A DNA stretch of 64,000 nucleotides from an uncultured Collinsella sp. (lineage in GTDB: Bacteria; Actinomycetota; Coriobacteriia; Coriobacteriales; Coriobacteriaceae): positions 8,508 through 72,507 of the forward strand of contig CATYZI010000010.1 of NCBI GenBank assembly GCA_958415625.1. Direction: 5' to 3'. Made by a program: the position numbers and the translations under genes. The notes beneath the pieces were generated by a model, which saw only the letters and a program-made list of their open reading frames with translations, was not told the DNA's origin and made no database searches. Of this stretch, positions 36,511-44,754 are shown piece by piece. Position 1 is the first letter of the stretch. Each line of letters starts with the position of its first letter.

Positions 36511-37343
36511 ATCTTGTCCCCCTTTTCTATAAGGTCGGCCCTTCGAAACCACAGTCCACCCAACGATAGGCATAGCGACATAATCACAATTGAAAACAAG
36601 ACGCTCGAGCCCGCCGCGATTCCCTCTTTGACAATTCCGCCCCAGCGCAACAGCATCAAGGCGTTACCCAATAGCGCCCAATGTCGTGCATATGCCGAGC
36701 AGATCAGGTAGCTCATTAAAACCACAAACGAGACTGACGGCCCAAGCACAAACCCAACCGCTGCCTGCGCAAACGCAAGCGCCTCGAAAGCAAATAAGAG
36801 ACCTATGAAAAACGGCAGCGCATCCGCCTCGGCAGCTTTGAGAAACCACGGCGCCAAATTAGCCAGCTGAAGCGACTCGCCATGAATGACCGCGCTGAAC
36901 GAGGAGCTCACCACCAAGCTCCAAATCACAACAGAGCAAACCACCACGAGCAGTGAAAATGCCGTTACCGCCGCCACTGAGATAAAACGCGAGGCCCACC
37001 AAAGGGTTCTTGCCCGGCATCGAACAAGCGCTTGTAAACCAAGCCCGTGCAACGATTCGGTCGGATAATCGAGTGTTGTATAGAGAATAAGCAGAATGAG
37101 GAATAGCCACCCTAGCGGAGGCACAAACATGACCCCGGGCCTAGGCTCAAACGGAGCAGATCCGGCAAACACGAGCGCAAGATTATCCGCAAACCCCAAG
37201 GTATCCGTCCTGACCCCATACACAGAAGACAATCCGTAGGCGTACACCAAGTTCGCAACGGTCACTGCCGCAACCGCAATAAAAGCAATGATGTTCTTCT
37301 TCAAAACGGTCCTCAGGTCCGCGGCGACCAGCCTAAACAGCAT
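36507..37343 (-). CDS. ABC-2 type permease subunit
   Basis: 278 residues with about six hydrophobic helices, starting MLFRLVAADLRTVLKKNI then a helix. A periplasmic-side loop lies after helix 1 (SSVYGVRTDTLGFADNLALV). Start ATG 37343 overlaps the stop of the preceding permease gene by one base. It likely forms a heterodimer with that permease, driven by the ATPase encoded next. Confidence 0.8.
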   Translation of the reverse strand: MLFRLVAADLRTVLKKNIIAFIAVAAVTVANLVYAYGLSSVYGVRTDTLGFADNLALVFAGSAPFEPRPGVMFVPPLGWLFLILLILYTTLDYPTESLHGLGLQALVRCRARTLWWASRFISVAAVTAFSLLVVVCSVVIWSLVVSSSFSAVIHGESLQLANLAPWFLKAAEADALPFFIGLLFAFEALAFAQAAVGFVLGPSVSFVVLMSYLICSAYARHWALLGNALMLLRWGGIVKEGIAAGSSVLFSIVIMSLCLSLGGLWFRRADLIEKGDKI

Positions 37344-38224
37344 CAGACCACCTCGCGTCTTTTCCACGCCCCAGAAAAAGCCAACGAAGCAAGGGTCAAT
37401 AATATGATTTCCGCAAAACCGGCTCGAATGTCTGGCCAGTTATTCAGCGATTCCGACCTGATGCTGTTGAGGATATTGCAGTTAAACCCCACACAAGCCA
37501 TTACGCCGAAGATCCAGCCATTTGCAAAATGCCACGCAACCATTAGCAGATACGGGACAATTATCGCTTTGATTCTGCTACGAAACAAAATTGAGAAGCC
37601 AGTTACAGCCATGGATAAAGTCCCGAGCGTGACAGCATCGAACAGCGTGTATGCGAGCACATATGACAAAGGATGCGAATAAAATAGACCGGAGAAGTAG
37701 CTATGCAGGTAAAGTCCTACGTAAGTCGACTCATCGACCCGAGGAAGATACGCAGGAAAAAGCATCGAGACGATCAGGAAATTGACGAGCAGAGGAATGG
37801 CAGTCACTGTAAACGCGGAGAGGAAAGCAGACAGCATCTTTACGTTCACGTACGCCTTTCTGGAAACGCGCGTGCATATCTGCATGTCATAACCACTCAA
37901 ACGCTCAAAGAGACACGACCAAGATCCAGCCAACATTGCAAGCAGGGGCAGTGCATAGAAAAACACCGACGCAGACAGTGGCGCGTTCGCGCTCACAACA
38001 ATCCAGTTACCGAAGCTGCTTTCACGTGTTTGACCGAGATAATTTTCGGCTTGCACGCCAACGCCGTAACCAAAAGAAAGAAGGTTGTGGCGCTCTTTTT
38101 CCAAATTTGCCCACGGCTCCAGCGCGGCAGCTATTGCAACTGCGACCGCAATCAAGAGAGCAAGGATAAAAGCTGGACGTCTAATCGTTTTCGACAGTTC
38201 GTATCTTGCGAGCTTTTGGTTCAT
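37343..38224 (-). CDS. ABC-2 type permease subunit
   Basis: 293 residues with about six helices. Start ATG 38224 has GGAGGAGG upstream. It begins MNQKLARYELSKTIRRPAF, then a hydrophobic helix, followed by a large outside loop (NLEKERHNLLSFGYGVGVQA). It lies 54 bases after the gene for a small secreted protein. It shares topology but little sequence with the permease encoded next. Confidence 0.8.
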   Translation of the reverse strand: MNQKLARYELSKTIRRPAFILALLIAVAVAIAAALEPWANLEKERHNLLSFGYGVGVQAENYLGQTRESSFGNWIVVSANAPLSASVFFYALPLLAMLAGSWSCLFERLSGYDMQICTRVSRKAYVNVKMLSAFLSAFTVTAIPLLVNFLIVSMLFPAYLPRVDESTYVGLYLHSYFSGLFYSHPLSYVLAYTLFDAVTLGTLSMAVTGFSILFRSRIKAIIVPYLLMVAWHFANGWIFGVMACVGFNCNILNSIRSESLNNWPDIRAGFAEIILLTLASLAFSGAWKRREVV

Positions 38225-38278
38225 ACGTCCTCCTCCCCCTTCCGACCCAGAAAGCCGGAAGGGAGCCATTTCAAACAA

Positions 38279-38791
38279 CTATGCGGGAAGCTTGTGGAAA
38301 TGCCCGACGCAGTCGGGGCTCCATACGCCAATAACAGTGCCGTAGCCAGACTCCGCCCATGCAGTCAGTCGCGCCGCAGATCGCCCGTTCTCACGGACGA
38401 GGTTATACATTTCCCACTGTCCCTTGTGATTCGAACGATACGTTCCCTGAGTACAATTCATGCTGCCGCTACCGCTTGTGTTATACGCACCGTCTGTATA
38501 TAACCGAAGCGGATTTCCCGTATGGCCCTGGATATCCAGATAGAGCGATGAGGAATCATCCTTTTGACGGTAGCCAGTTGCACTCGTCCCGGCACATTGA
38601 AAACTAAATGCCTTATCGGCATTGTTCGTACAGGTCGTAATTCCCGTATCGGCGTTTTGAGTAATGCTGGAAACCTGAGAGGTGTCAAACTCCTCTTGTG
38701 CAAACGATGCAGCGGGAACCCCTAGGGACAGACCAGCTGCAATCACCAAACCGACTCCGATTCGAGCAATAGCGCTCCTTGGCTTAATCAT
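38279..38791 (-). CDS. Small secreted protein, DUF2712-like, upstream of ABC transporter
   Basis: 170 residues from ATG 38791. A signal peptide (KPRSAIARIGVGLVIAAGL, cleavage near AASFAQ-EE) is followed by a ~140-residue domain. It contains FSFQCAGTSATGYRQKDDSS, a YLDI strand, two further Cys and a WSPDC ending motif. The YRxKxxxSSxY and WSPD elements resemble DUF2712 proteins that accompany lantibiotic-like ABC systems; that is from memory. The four Cys of the mature part could form two disulfides. It may be a secreted effector or bacteriocin-like protein, or the ligand of the transporter. Confidence 0.6.
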   Translation of the reverse strand: MIKPRSAIARIGVGLVIAAGLSLGVPAASFAQEEFDTSQVSSITQNADTGITTCTNNADKAFSFQCAGTSATGYRQKDDSSSLYLDIQGHTGNPLRLYTDGAYNTSGSGSMNCTQGTYRSNHKGQWEMYNLVRENGRSAARLTAWAESGYGTVIGVWSPDCVGHFHKLPA

Positions 38792-38900
38792 GGCCTTCTC
38801 CAATCAAAAGCGGTTAACAATGCGTCGACGCACGGCAACCTTTGCATGAATGGAGAAAGATGTCTGTAAACACTCGCTATTGAGTTGATAATCCAGGCGT

Positions 38901-39857
38901 TTACACGTTATCCACCTGCGATAACAATGAAATAAGCTCCGCTTTGTTCTTGATCTTCAACTGGCGATAAGATGCGGATCGCAACGCTTGCACCGTAGAT
39001 GCAGCGTAACCGACATCCTCCGCAATAGCCTTTGTCGTTGCGCCCTCTGCCGTCATCAGCAAGATTTGCGACTGAACATCAGAAAGGGAGCGAGACATAA
39101 GCAGGGCCAGCTGGCGCACGCGGGCTGTTTCGGTGGACCCGTTCGCGCGGTACTCCAAGACGGCTTTCTCGTCCTCAACCGAGCGGGCGAGCGCGATGTG
39201 CGTGACGAACATGGGCGCAGACCAGCAGACGACCACCGTTGCCACGACGACATTGACAGCCGAACTATGCCCCAACAACGACGCGAGGAACAACGGCTTG
39301 AAAACCGTCAGATCCTGCACCATGTTGAGCAAGACAACCCAAACAGGAGCCATCGCCCCAAAGCAGAGCATCCATACCCCAAGCATTTTGCGCTGCGGAC
39401 AGCTTCGCAGCACTATATACGTGAGCAGCACCCCCGTCAGTACCGCAAGTTCATGAATTCGCCCCCTAGTTGCTGCATAGATTAAAGCGGATACACCTAT
39501 TAACGCCAACGGCACGATAGCCCGAGTATGGGCATGAACCTTAAACGGGCGCAGCTTAACAGCGAGCGAAGCCATAGACGCTATGCCGCAAAACAGGACC
39601 GGTGCAGCCATCAACGGATCGCGTATGCACCTCCATGCCGCGATATAAACAAAAGCCCATTCCACGGCAGACAGTATCGCCCACACGCACGGGCTTCCGA
39701 GCCCAATCGCTTCGCCTGCCCTATCCAGATCAGCGTCATGATTTGTCTTTACAACCGCGCAATACGGCGAAAGAAACAGTCCGAGGCCCAATGTATAGCT
39801 TGCAAGAGAAAAGGCGACTGCCCGCGTAACGCTGGATTCCCAATCACTATTCGCCAT
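38901..39857 (-). CDS. Membrane-embedded LuxR-type regulator 1
   Basis: 318 residues from ATG 39857. About eight hydrophobic helices precede a C-terminal LuxR helix-turn-helix (SRSLSDVQSQILLMTAEGAT, then TKAIAEDVGYAASTVQAL). It begins exactly where the second regulator gene ends (TAATG overlap), so the two are co-translated. Regulators with a multi-helix membrane sensor and a LuxR DNA-binding end are very common in Coriobacteriia. It is probably a local activator or sensor for the ABC operon just downstream. Confidence 0.8.
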   Translation of the reverse strand: MANSDWESSVTRAVAFSLASYTLGLGLFLSPYCAVVKTNHDADLDRAGEAIGLGSPCVWAILSAVEWAFVYIAAWRCIRDPLMAAPVLFCGIASMASLAVKLRPFKVHAHTRAIVPLALIGVSALIYAATRGRIHELAVLTGVLLTYIVLRSCPQRKMLGVWMLCFGAMAPVWVVLLNMVQDLTVFKPLFLASLLGHSSAVNVVVATVVVCWSAPMFVTHIALARSVEDEKAVLEYRANGSTETARVRQLALLMSRSLSDVQSQILLMTAEGATTKAIAEDVGYAASTVQALRSASYRQLKIKNKAELISLLSQVDNV

Positions 39858-41032
39858 TACCAAGGGACCTGCCGCAAGGAAAAAAAAGATGTGGGCAGAT
39901 ATCGAAGCAGCCGGTGCGTCCGAGCTAATGCCAACATATCGCCGGCATGCCGCTGCGACAGCTCAGACTCTACAGCTTCGCCCCCACCCGCAAACAGCGC
40001 CACCAGCTCACGCGAGCCCGCAACCGACGCCTTCCCGTATGCTCGGTGAAGCGTGGTCCGCACCGTCGATGGCTTCGTATCCGTCTCCCTGGCAATTTCC
40101 GCCGGCGTTTTCCCTTTGAGCAGCAGTCGAACAAACTGCTCTTCTCGAGGCGACAGAGAGGGAGAAAACGCTCCCGCATCGAATGGGTCGGACGTGCGGG
40201 GGATATCCGAATCGTTGTTCCGCTTCTTCCTGAGCAACGTGCATACGAAGGCAGCAATAGCGGACCCTATCGTCAGCGACGCAATGATCGCGGCATCGTT
40301 TGCGAAGTATGCCACCTCAACAGCGGGAACAAGGCCAATGGGAACTGCTACGAGCACAGAACGGGCGAGCACGTCGCTCTGTCCCCGACCAAAGGCGCGG
40401 GGACAGCAAAGCAGCGGGACCGCAGCCAATACGAGATAGAACAGAGGAATTAAAAGCATAAGGCCAATTGATGCGGCCATTACAGAGGGCATCCCCCATG
40501 GCTCGGGAACGACTCTCCATGAAACTCGACAGCAGAACAGCAGACAAGACAGGACGGCTATTGTTTCTGTAAAAATCGCGTCCTGCGGATGACGAGTTTC
40601 TCTTTCGTCAGCCCGCGTCGCCCCCTGCGTCAAAGGAAAGCCCGCCGTATCCCAAATTACACATGAGAGGAGCAACGACCCAGCAAAGCACGAGGCGCAT
40701 GAAACGCCGCGCAACAGCCAGATAGGCGCAAACACGAATGGAATAGAATCTCCGCGAGCATAGAAGGCCAAGTCGGCCCACTCGGGAACCGCCGCAATAG
40801 CAGCAAGGAAAATACCGAAGGCGCCAAGGAACCCCGGCCGCCTTATTTCTCTCCCCTTGCGGAGCGCAACACCGTGACCAAACGCCGCTAGGCACGCGCC
40901 AAGGATAACGAGCCAGGTCATTGCACCTGATACCAAGCCAATTGAAGATGAAAACCGGTGATAAGGGGTGACCGCCATTACGATAAGCACAATGGCGCAG
41001 GCAGATGTGGCAGAACGGCGGGAAAAGAGCAT
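39857..41032 (-). CDS. Membrane-embedded LuxR-type regulator 2
   Basis: 391 residues if ATG 41032 is used (GGAGG four bases upstream). Starts at 41053 and 41074 are in frame and possible, so the true N-terminus is uncertain. About ten to twelve hydrophobic helices lead to a LuxR HTH at the C-terminus (LSPREEQFVRLLLKGKTPAE, then KPSTVRTTLHRAYGKA). First gene of a pair; the two products may form a heteromeric sensor. Confidence 0.78.
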   Translation of the reverse strand: MLFSRRSATSACAIVLIVMAVTPYHRFSSSIGLVSGAMTWLVILGACLAAFGHGVALRKGREIRRPGFLGAFGIFLAAIAAVPEWADLAFYARGDSIPFVFAPIWLLRGVSCASCFAGSLLLSCVIWDTAGFPLTQGATRADERETRHPQDAIFTETIAVLSCLLFCCRVSWRVVPEPWGMPSVMAASIGLMLLIPLFYLVLAAVPLLCCPRAFGRGQSDVLARSVLVAVPIGLVPAVEVAYFANDAAIIASLTIGSAIAAFVCTLLRKKRNNDSDIPRTSDPFDAGAFSPSLSPREEQFVRLLLKGKTPAEIARETDTKPSTVRTTLHRAYGKASVAGSRELVALFAGGGEAVESELSQRHAGDMLALARTHRLLRYLPTSFFSLRQVPW

Positions 41033-41129
41033 ATGGCCTCCATAGCGCGGCATTATACCGCTCGGTTCGTTCATCCCTCTTCGCTCCCACACCGGCCAGC
41101 ATCAACGATTCACGCATACTCCAATCCGA

Positions 41130-41311
41130 ACCAGATAACGGGCCAATTTTTCCGCAGCCCCCGCCCCAAAGCGGGATACGGTTTCCTTTTGAGCGCCGAT
41201 TCGGAAAGTCCGTCCCGTTCCAGGCCAATATTCTGGGATGCAGTTTCCGCAGCCCACCCCATTTGGAAGGCGCATCCCATTATTTGGCTGAAAACTGGGG
41301 TGCGCTTTCCG
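41130..41311. repeat. Array of alternating 14-base words (62-bp period)
   Basis: Related 14-mers alternate in orientation every 30-32 bases. Forward copies are GGGATACGGTTTCC (41173), GGGATGCAGTTTCC (41235) and GGGGTGCGCTTTCC (41297). Inverted copies are GGAAAGTCCGTCCC (41203) and GGAAGGCGCATCCC (41265). Same-orientation copies are exactly 62 bases apart. A degenerate earlier unit begins near 41140. Confidence 0.75.
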
Positions 41312-41467
41312 AACGAGCCGAAACGGCCCGAATCGATCGGACCACCTCATCCCCGTTTCCTCGCCATCTGCCCGAGCGTGCTACACTAGCAGCATCTATG
41401 CCACCGCGAACGGCTCGGCTCCGCGCCCGCCACTCGCAAACGAACTTTAAACGCACGAGGGTTGGCC

Positions 41468-43321
41468 ATGCCGCTTTTCTCGCAACATACCGCCCGGTTC
41501 TCGCCGGACGTTCCTTTGGAGGGCACCAGCTCTCGCGAGCTGCTCAAGCGGTACCAGCCGCTCGAGACACTTGCGACCGGCGGTTTTGGCTCCATCGAGA
41601 TTTGCCGCGACACGCACCTGCGCCGCCGCGTCGCCATTAAGCGCATCCCCCTTATCAACGGCGCCGGCATGCCCGCCAGCGACATCATGGATGTCCTGCG
41701 CGAGGCGCACACTGCCGCCATGCTTCAACATCCCAATATCGTGCAGGTCATCGACTTTACGCATGACACCGCCTATGCCTACCTGGTCATGGAGTATGTC
41801 GACGGTATGTCGCTGGCCGAATTTTTGCATCGCGTGGACGGCCACTCGCTCACCTTTGACGAGGCCGCGGCCATTGCCGATGCCCTGGGCCAGGCGCTCA
41901 CCTTCGCCCATAGCAATGGCGTACTCCACCTGGACATTAAGCCCGCCAACGTGCTCATCGACCACTCGGGCAATGTAAAGCTCACCGACTTTGGCATGGC
42001 GCGACTGTCGTCCGCCGGTGGCTTTGGCGGCTCGCGCGGCGGCACCATCGGCTACATGCCGCCCGAGCAGCTCGATATCGAGACCGGCACGGTCGACGAA
42101 CGCGCCGATGTCTTTGCCCTTGCCTGCGTTATCTATGAGGGCTTGTGCGGCAGCGCTCCCTTTATGGCGGCCACGCCCGCCGACTCGCTCGACCGCATCA
42201 TCGGCGGCGCCACCTATCCCAGCGAGCTGATACCACACTTTCCCCCGGGAGCCGAGGCCGCGCTCATGAGCGCGCTCTCCCCCATGCCGCAGGACCGCCC
42301 CAACAGCATCGAGGCATTTTGCGACCAACTCCTTGCCGGTCTGGGCAGCGTGCGCGAGGGCCGTCGCAGTCTGGAGCAAATGGTTGGCGAGCTTTCGGAT
42401 GACGAGCAGGAGCTCGACGATATCGAGCCGTCGTACTACGAGGACGACGCCATCGAGGTCGACCCCGCGCTCGGCTGGGCGGGCACGCGCTGGAGCCATG
42501 CGCGCGACTACACCATGCACGCTATCTCGGCGCTAACGTGCGGCGCCTTTAGCTTTTTGCTGATGCAAACGGCCGGGGTCGCGGCGCTTCCCGGCCTGGT
42601 CATTGCGGCTATCGCGATCGGAGCGGCGGCTGGCCTGGCCCCCCAGATCGGCTCGGCCATCTCGGCTGTGGGCTTTTTGGTGCTCATGGCCAACGCCACC
42701 ATGCAGGCGCAGGGCATCCTGTCGATGTTGCCCGTCGCGGTGATCTTTGCCGCTGCCATGTCCGGTTGGTGGATCGCCTGGGGTCGCACCGAGGCTGCCG
42801 CGAGCGCCGCGCTCACCTGTGCACTCGCGCTTGGCTGTCTGACTGGCAATACCTTCCTGGCAGCTGGGGTCGCCGCCGGCGTCGCGTCATTTTGGCTCGG
42901 CCCGGCAAGCGCCGCCGCGGCAACGGGCATGGGCGTGCTTTTTGCCCGTCTGGCGACGGTCGCGCTTTCAGCCGGAGGCGTGCTGGGGCTCGGTAACGTT
43001 GCCGCAGCGCTGGAAGACCCGCTCCTTTGGGCTGCCTTTGTGCTGGTCGCGACAACTGCCGCAGCGTCATCTGCGCTGCTCAATGCCCATGCCAAGCGTG
43101 CCGACCAGGGCTCAAACCTTGCCGCAATCGCCGCCATCGCCGTCACCGGCATCGGCTGCGCAGCGGCATCCTGTCTTGCACACCATATGGAAATTGCCAG
43201 CCTTGCAGCCGCGGTCGCCGCCAAGGCGGCAGTTGCGGGAACCCTATCCTCTATAATCGTTGGGATATGCCTATATTTGCTCGGATACCAAAGAACCTAT
43301 ACGGAGAGTGATCTTTCGTGA
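41468..43321 (+). CDS. Multi-span membrane Ser/Thr protein kinase (PknA-like position)
   Basis: 617 residues from ATG 41468. Residues about 20-290 form the kinase domain: glycine loop ATGGFGSIEI, Lys in VAIKRIP, catalytic loop HLDIKPANVL (154-160), DFGMARL and GYMPPEQ. The catalytic loop reads His154-Leu155-Asp156 rather than HRD, so regulation by activation-loop phosphorylation may differ. An acidic linker follows, then nine or so hydrophobic helices to the C-terminus. No PASTA domain. First gene of the cell-envelope operon, overlapping the FhaA-like gene. Confidence 0.85.
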   Translation: MPLFSQHTARFSPDVPLEGTSSRELLKRYQPLETLATGGFGSIEICRDTHLRRRVAIKRIPLINGAGMPASDIMDVLREAHTAAMLQHPNIVQVIDFTHDTAYAYLVMEYVDGMSLAEFLHRVDGHSLTFDEAAAIADALGQALTFAHSNGVLHLDIKPANVLIDHSGNVKLTDFGMARLSSAGGFGGSRGGTIGYMPPEQLDIETGTVDERADVFALACVIYEGLCGSAPFMAATPADSLDRIIGGATYPSELIPHFPPGAEAALMSALSPMPQDRPNSIEAFCDQLLAGLGSVREGRRSLEQMVGELSDDEQELDDIEPSYYEDDAIEVDPALGWAGTRWSHARDYTMHAISALTCGAFSFLLMQTAGVAALPGLVIAAIAIGAAAGLAPQIGSAISAVGFLVLMANATMQAQGILSMLPVAVIFAAAMSGWWIAWGRTEAAASAALTCALALGCLTGNTFLAAGVAAGVASFWLGPASAAAATGMGVLFARLATVALSAGGVLGLGNVAAALEDPLLWAAFVLVATTAAASSALLNAHAKRADQGSNLAAIAAIAVTGIGCAAASCLAHHMEIASLAAAVAAKAAVAGTLSSIIVGICLYLLGYQRTYTESDLS

Positions 43322-44331
43322 ACTTCCTGAACATCTTCGAGGACCACGTGGCCGGCATCTTCGGTGCCACCCGTGCCCCGTTCTCCTTTAAGAAGCTTGC
43401 CAAGCAGGCCGCTCGCGACATGGAGGATCAGACTCTGGTGATTAACGGCGTCAACACGGCGCCGGCACTCTATACCATCCTGATCGCCGCCGACGACGAT
43501 CCCATGCTCGCCCCGTTCTACCCCGAGCTTTCGCGCGAGGTCCGCGAGTTTGTGAAAGCGCAGGCCGAAAAGCGCCGTTATGTCTTTGTCGGCGAGCCCC
43601 TCGTGCGCTTTATGATCGATCCGCAGCTGCGCGCCGGCAAGTTCTCGGTCTTTGCCGAGAACGTCGATGCCCCCACGCTCGGCCGCCTGTACGAAGAAGA
43701 GCGCGCCTATCAAAACGGTCTGGGCCAAAACAACTCCGCGGCAAGCCGTGCCGCCAGCGCCCCGCGCGCCGGCCAGCAGCAGTTTGCTGCCCCGCAGCAG
43801 CAGCGCCCCGCCGCCATGCCCCAGCAGCAGCCGACGCCTCGCGCCGCCGCTCCCGACCCGCTTGCCATGGCAGACCCCTTCGCGCCTAGCGTCCCCGACC
43901 CCGCCGCCGCACCCATCCCGGTGCCGCAGACCGTCTCGCGCGACGCGCTTGCCGGCATGGGCGGAGCCGCCGCGACCGGCGCCGCCGTGGGCCTAGGCGC
44001 CGCAGCCGGCATCGCCTCCAACATGGCGAGCACCCGCACCCCGCAGCGCCCGCTCGCCCAGCTCGTCGACGTCGTGAGCGGCGAGAGCCATAGCATCACC
44101 TCCGCACAGGTGACCATCGGTCGCGAGCGCTCAGTTTCCGACATTGCCCTGCGCGACCCCAACGTGTCGCGCCGCCACGCCCAGCTCACCTTTACGGGCT
44201 CGGATTGGTCGATCGAGGATCTCAATTCCACCAACGGCACGCTCGTCAACAACCGCCGCATTACGCGCTGCCCGCTGCGCAACGGCGATCTGCTGACGTT
44301 TGGCCTGAGCACCTTTGAATTTAGGGGATAG
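43318..44331 (+). CDS. fhaA: FhaA-like protein: DUF3662 plus FHA domain
   Basis: 337 residues from GTG 43318, overlapping the kinase stop by four bases. Residues 1-120 are the DUF3662 domain (MNFLNIFEDHVAGIFGATRA). A long Gln/Pro/Ala linker follows to about residue 240. The FHA domain carries VTIGRERSVSDIALRDP, SRRHAQL and NSTNGTLVNNRRI. In mycobacteria the equivalent protein binds phosphothreonine on the wall-synthesis regulator MviN. The position next to kinase, phosphatase and wall enzymes supports the same role. Confidence 0.9.
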   Translation: MNFLNIFEDHVAGIFGATRAPFSFKKLAKQAARDMEDQTLVINGVNTAPALYTILIAADDDPMLAPFYPELSREVREFVKAQAEKRRYVFVGEPLVRFMIDPQLRAGKFSVFAENVDAPTLGRLYEEERAYQNGLGQNNSAASRAASAPRAGQQQFAAPQQQRPAAMPQQQPTPRAAAPDPLAMADPFAPSVPDPAAAPIPVPQTVSRDALAGMGGAAATGAAVGLGAAAGIASNMASTRTPQRPLAQLVDVVSGESHSITSAQVTIGRERSVSDIALRDPNVSRRHAQLTFTGSDWSIEDLNSTNGTLVNNRRITRCPLRNGDLLTFGLSTFEFRG

Positions 44332-44337
44332 TCTCTT

Positions 44338-44754
44338 ATGAACATCGATATCGTCCTTTTTGCAGGCCGCATCGTCCTGGTCGCCCTGCTCTATATCTTC
44401 CTGTTCGCCGTCATGAAGACCGGCGTGGGACTTGTGCGCGGGCAGCGTCGCGACTCGGCTATCTGGACGATCGATGTGGACAAGGGTCCGCGCGGTATCC
44501 GCGGCATCCACGTAGACATGCTCGGCCCCGTCATCGTCGGTCGCTCGCCATCTTCGGACATCTGCATCAACGAACCGTTCGTCTCGGCCTCGCATGCGCG
44601 CTTTTCGCTGCAGGGCCCGGCGCTCATCATCGAGGACCTCAACTCGCTTAACGGCACGCTCGTCAACGGCCGCCAGCTTGTGGAGCCCGCAACGCTGCGC
44701 GAGGGCGACGAAGTCCAGATCGGCGATGTGGTCATGAAGGTGAACCGTCGATGA
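44338..44754 (+). CDS. fhaB: FhaB/FipA-like membrane FHA protein
   Basis: 138 residues. An N-terminal hydrophobic helix (IVLFAGRIVLVALLYIFLFA) is followed by an FHA domain (VIVGRSPSSDICINEP, SASHARF, NSLNGTLVNGRQL). Members bring phosphorylated partners to the septum or wall-growth sites. Six bases after fhaA; the stop overlaps the phosphatase ATG. Confidence 0.9.
   Translation: MNIDIVLFAGRIVLVALLYIFLFAVMKTGVGLVRGQRRDSAIWTIDVDKGPRGIRGIHVDMLGPVIVGRSPSSDICINEPFVSASHARFSLQGPALIIEDLNSLNGTLVNGRQLVEPATLREGDEVQIGDVVMKVNRR

Noticed and set aside
41173..41310. CRISPR array from phased 30-32 base spacing
   Set aside because: The repeated words are only 14 bases, alternate in orientation and are imperfect; no cas genes are nearby.
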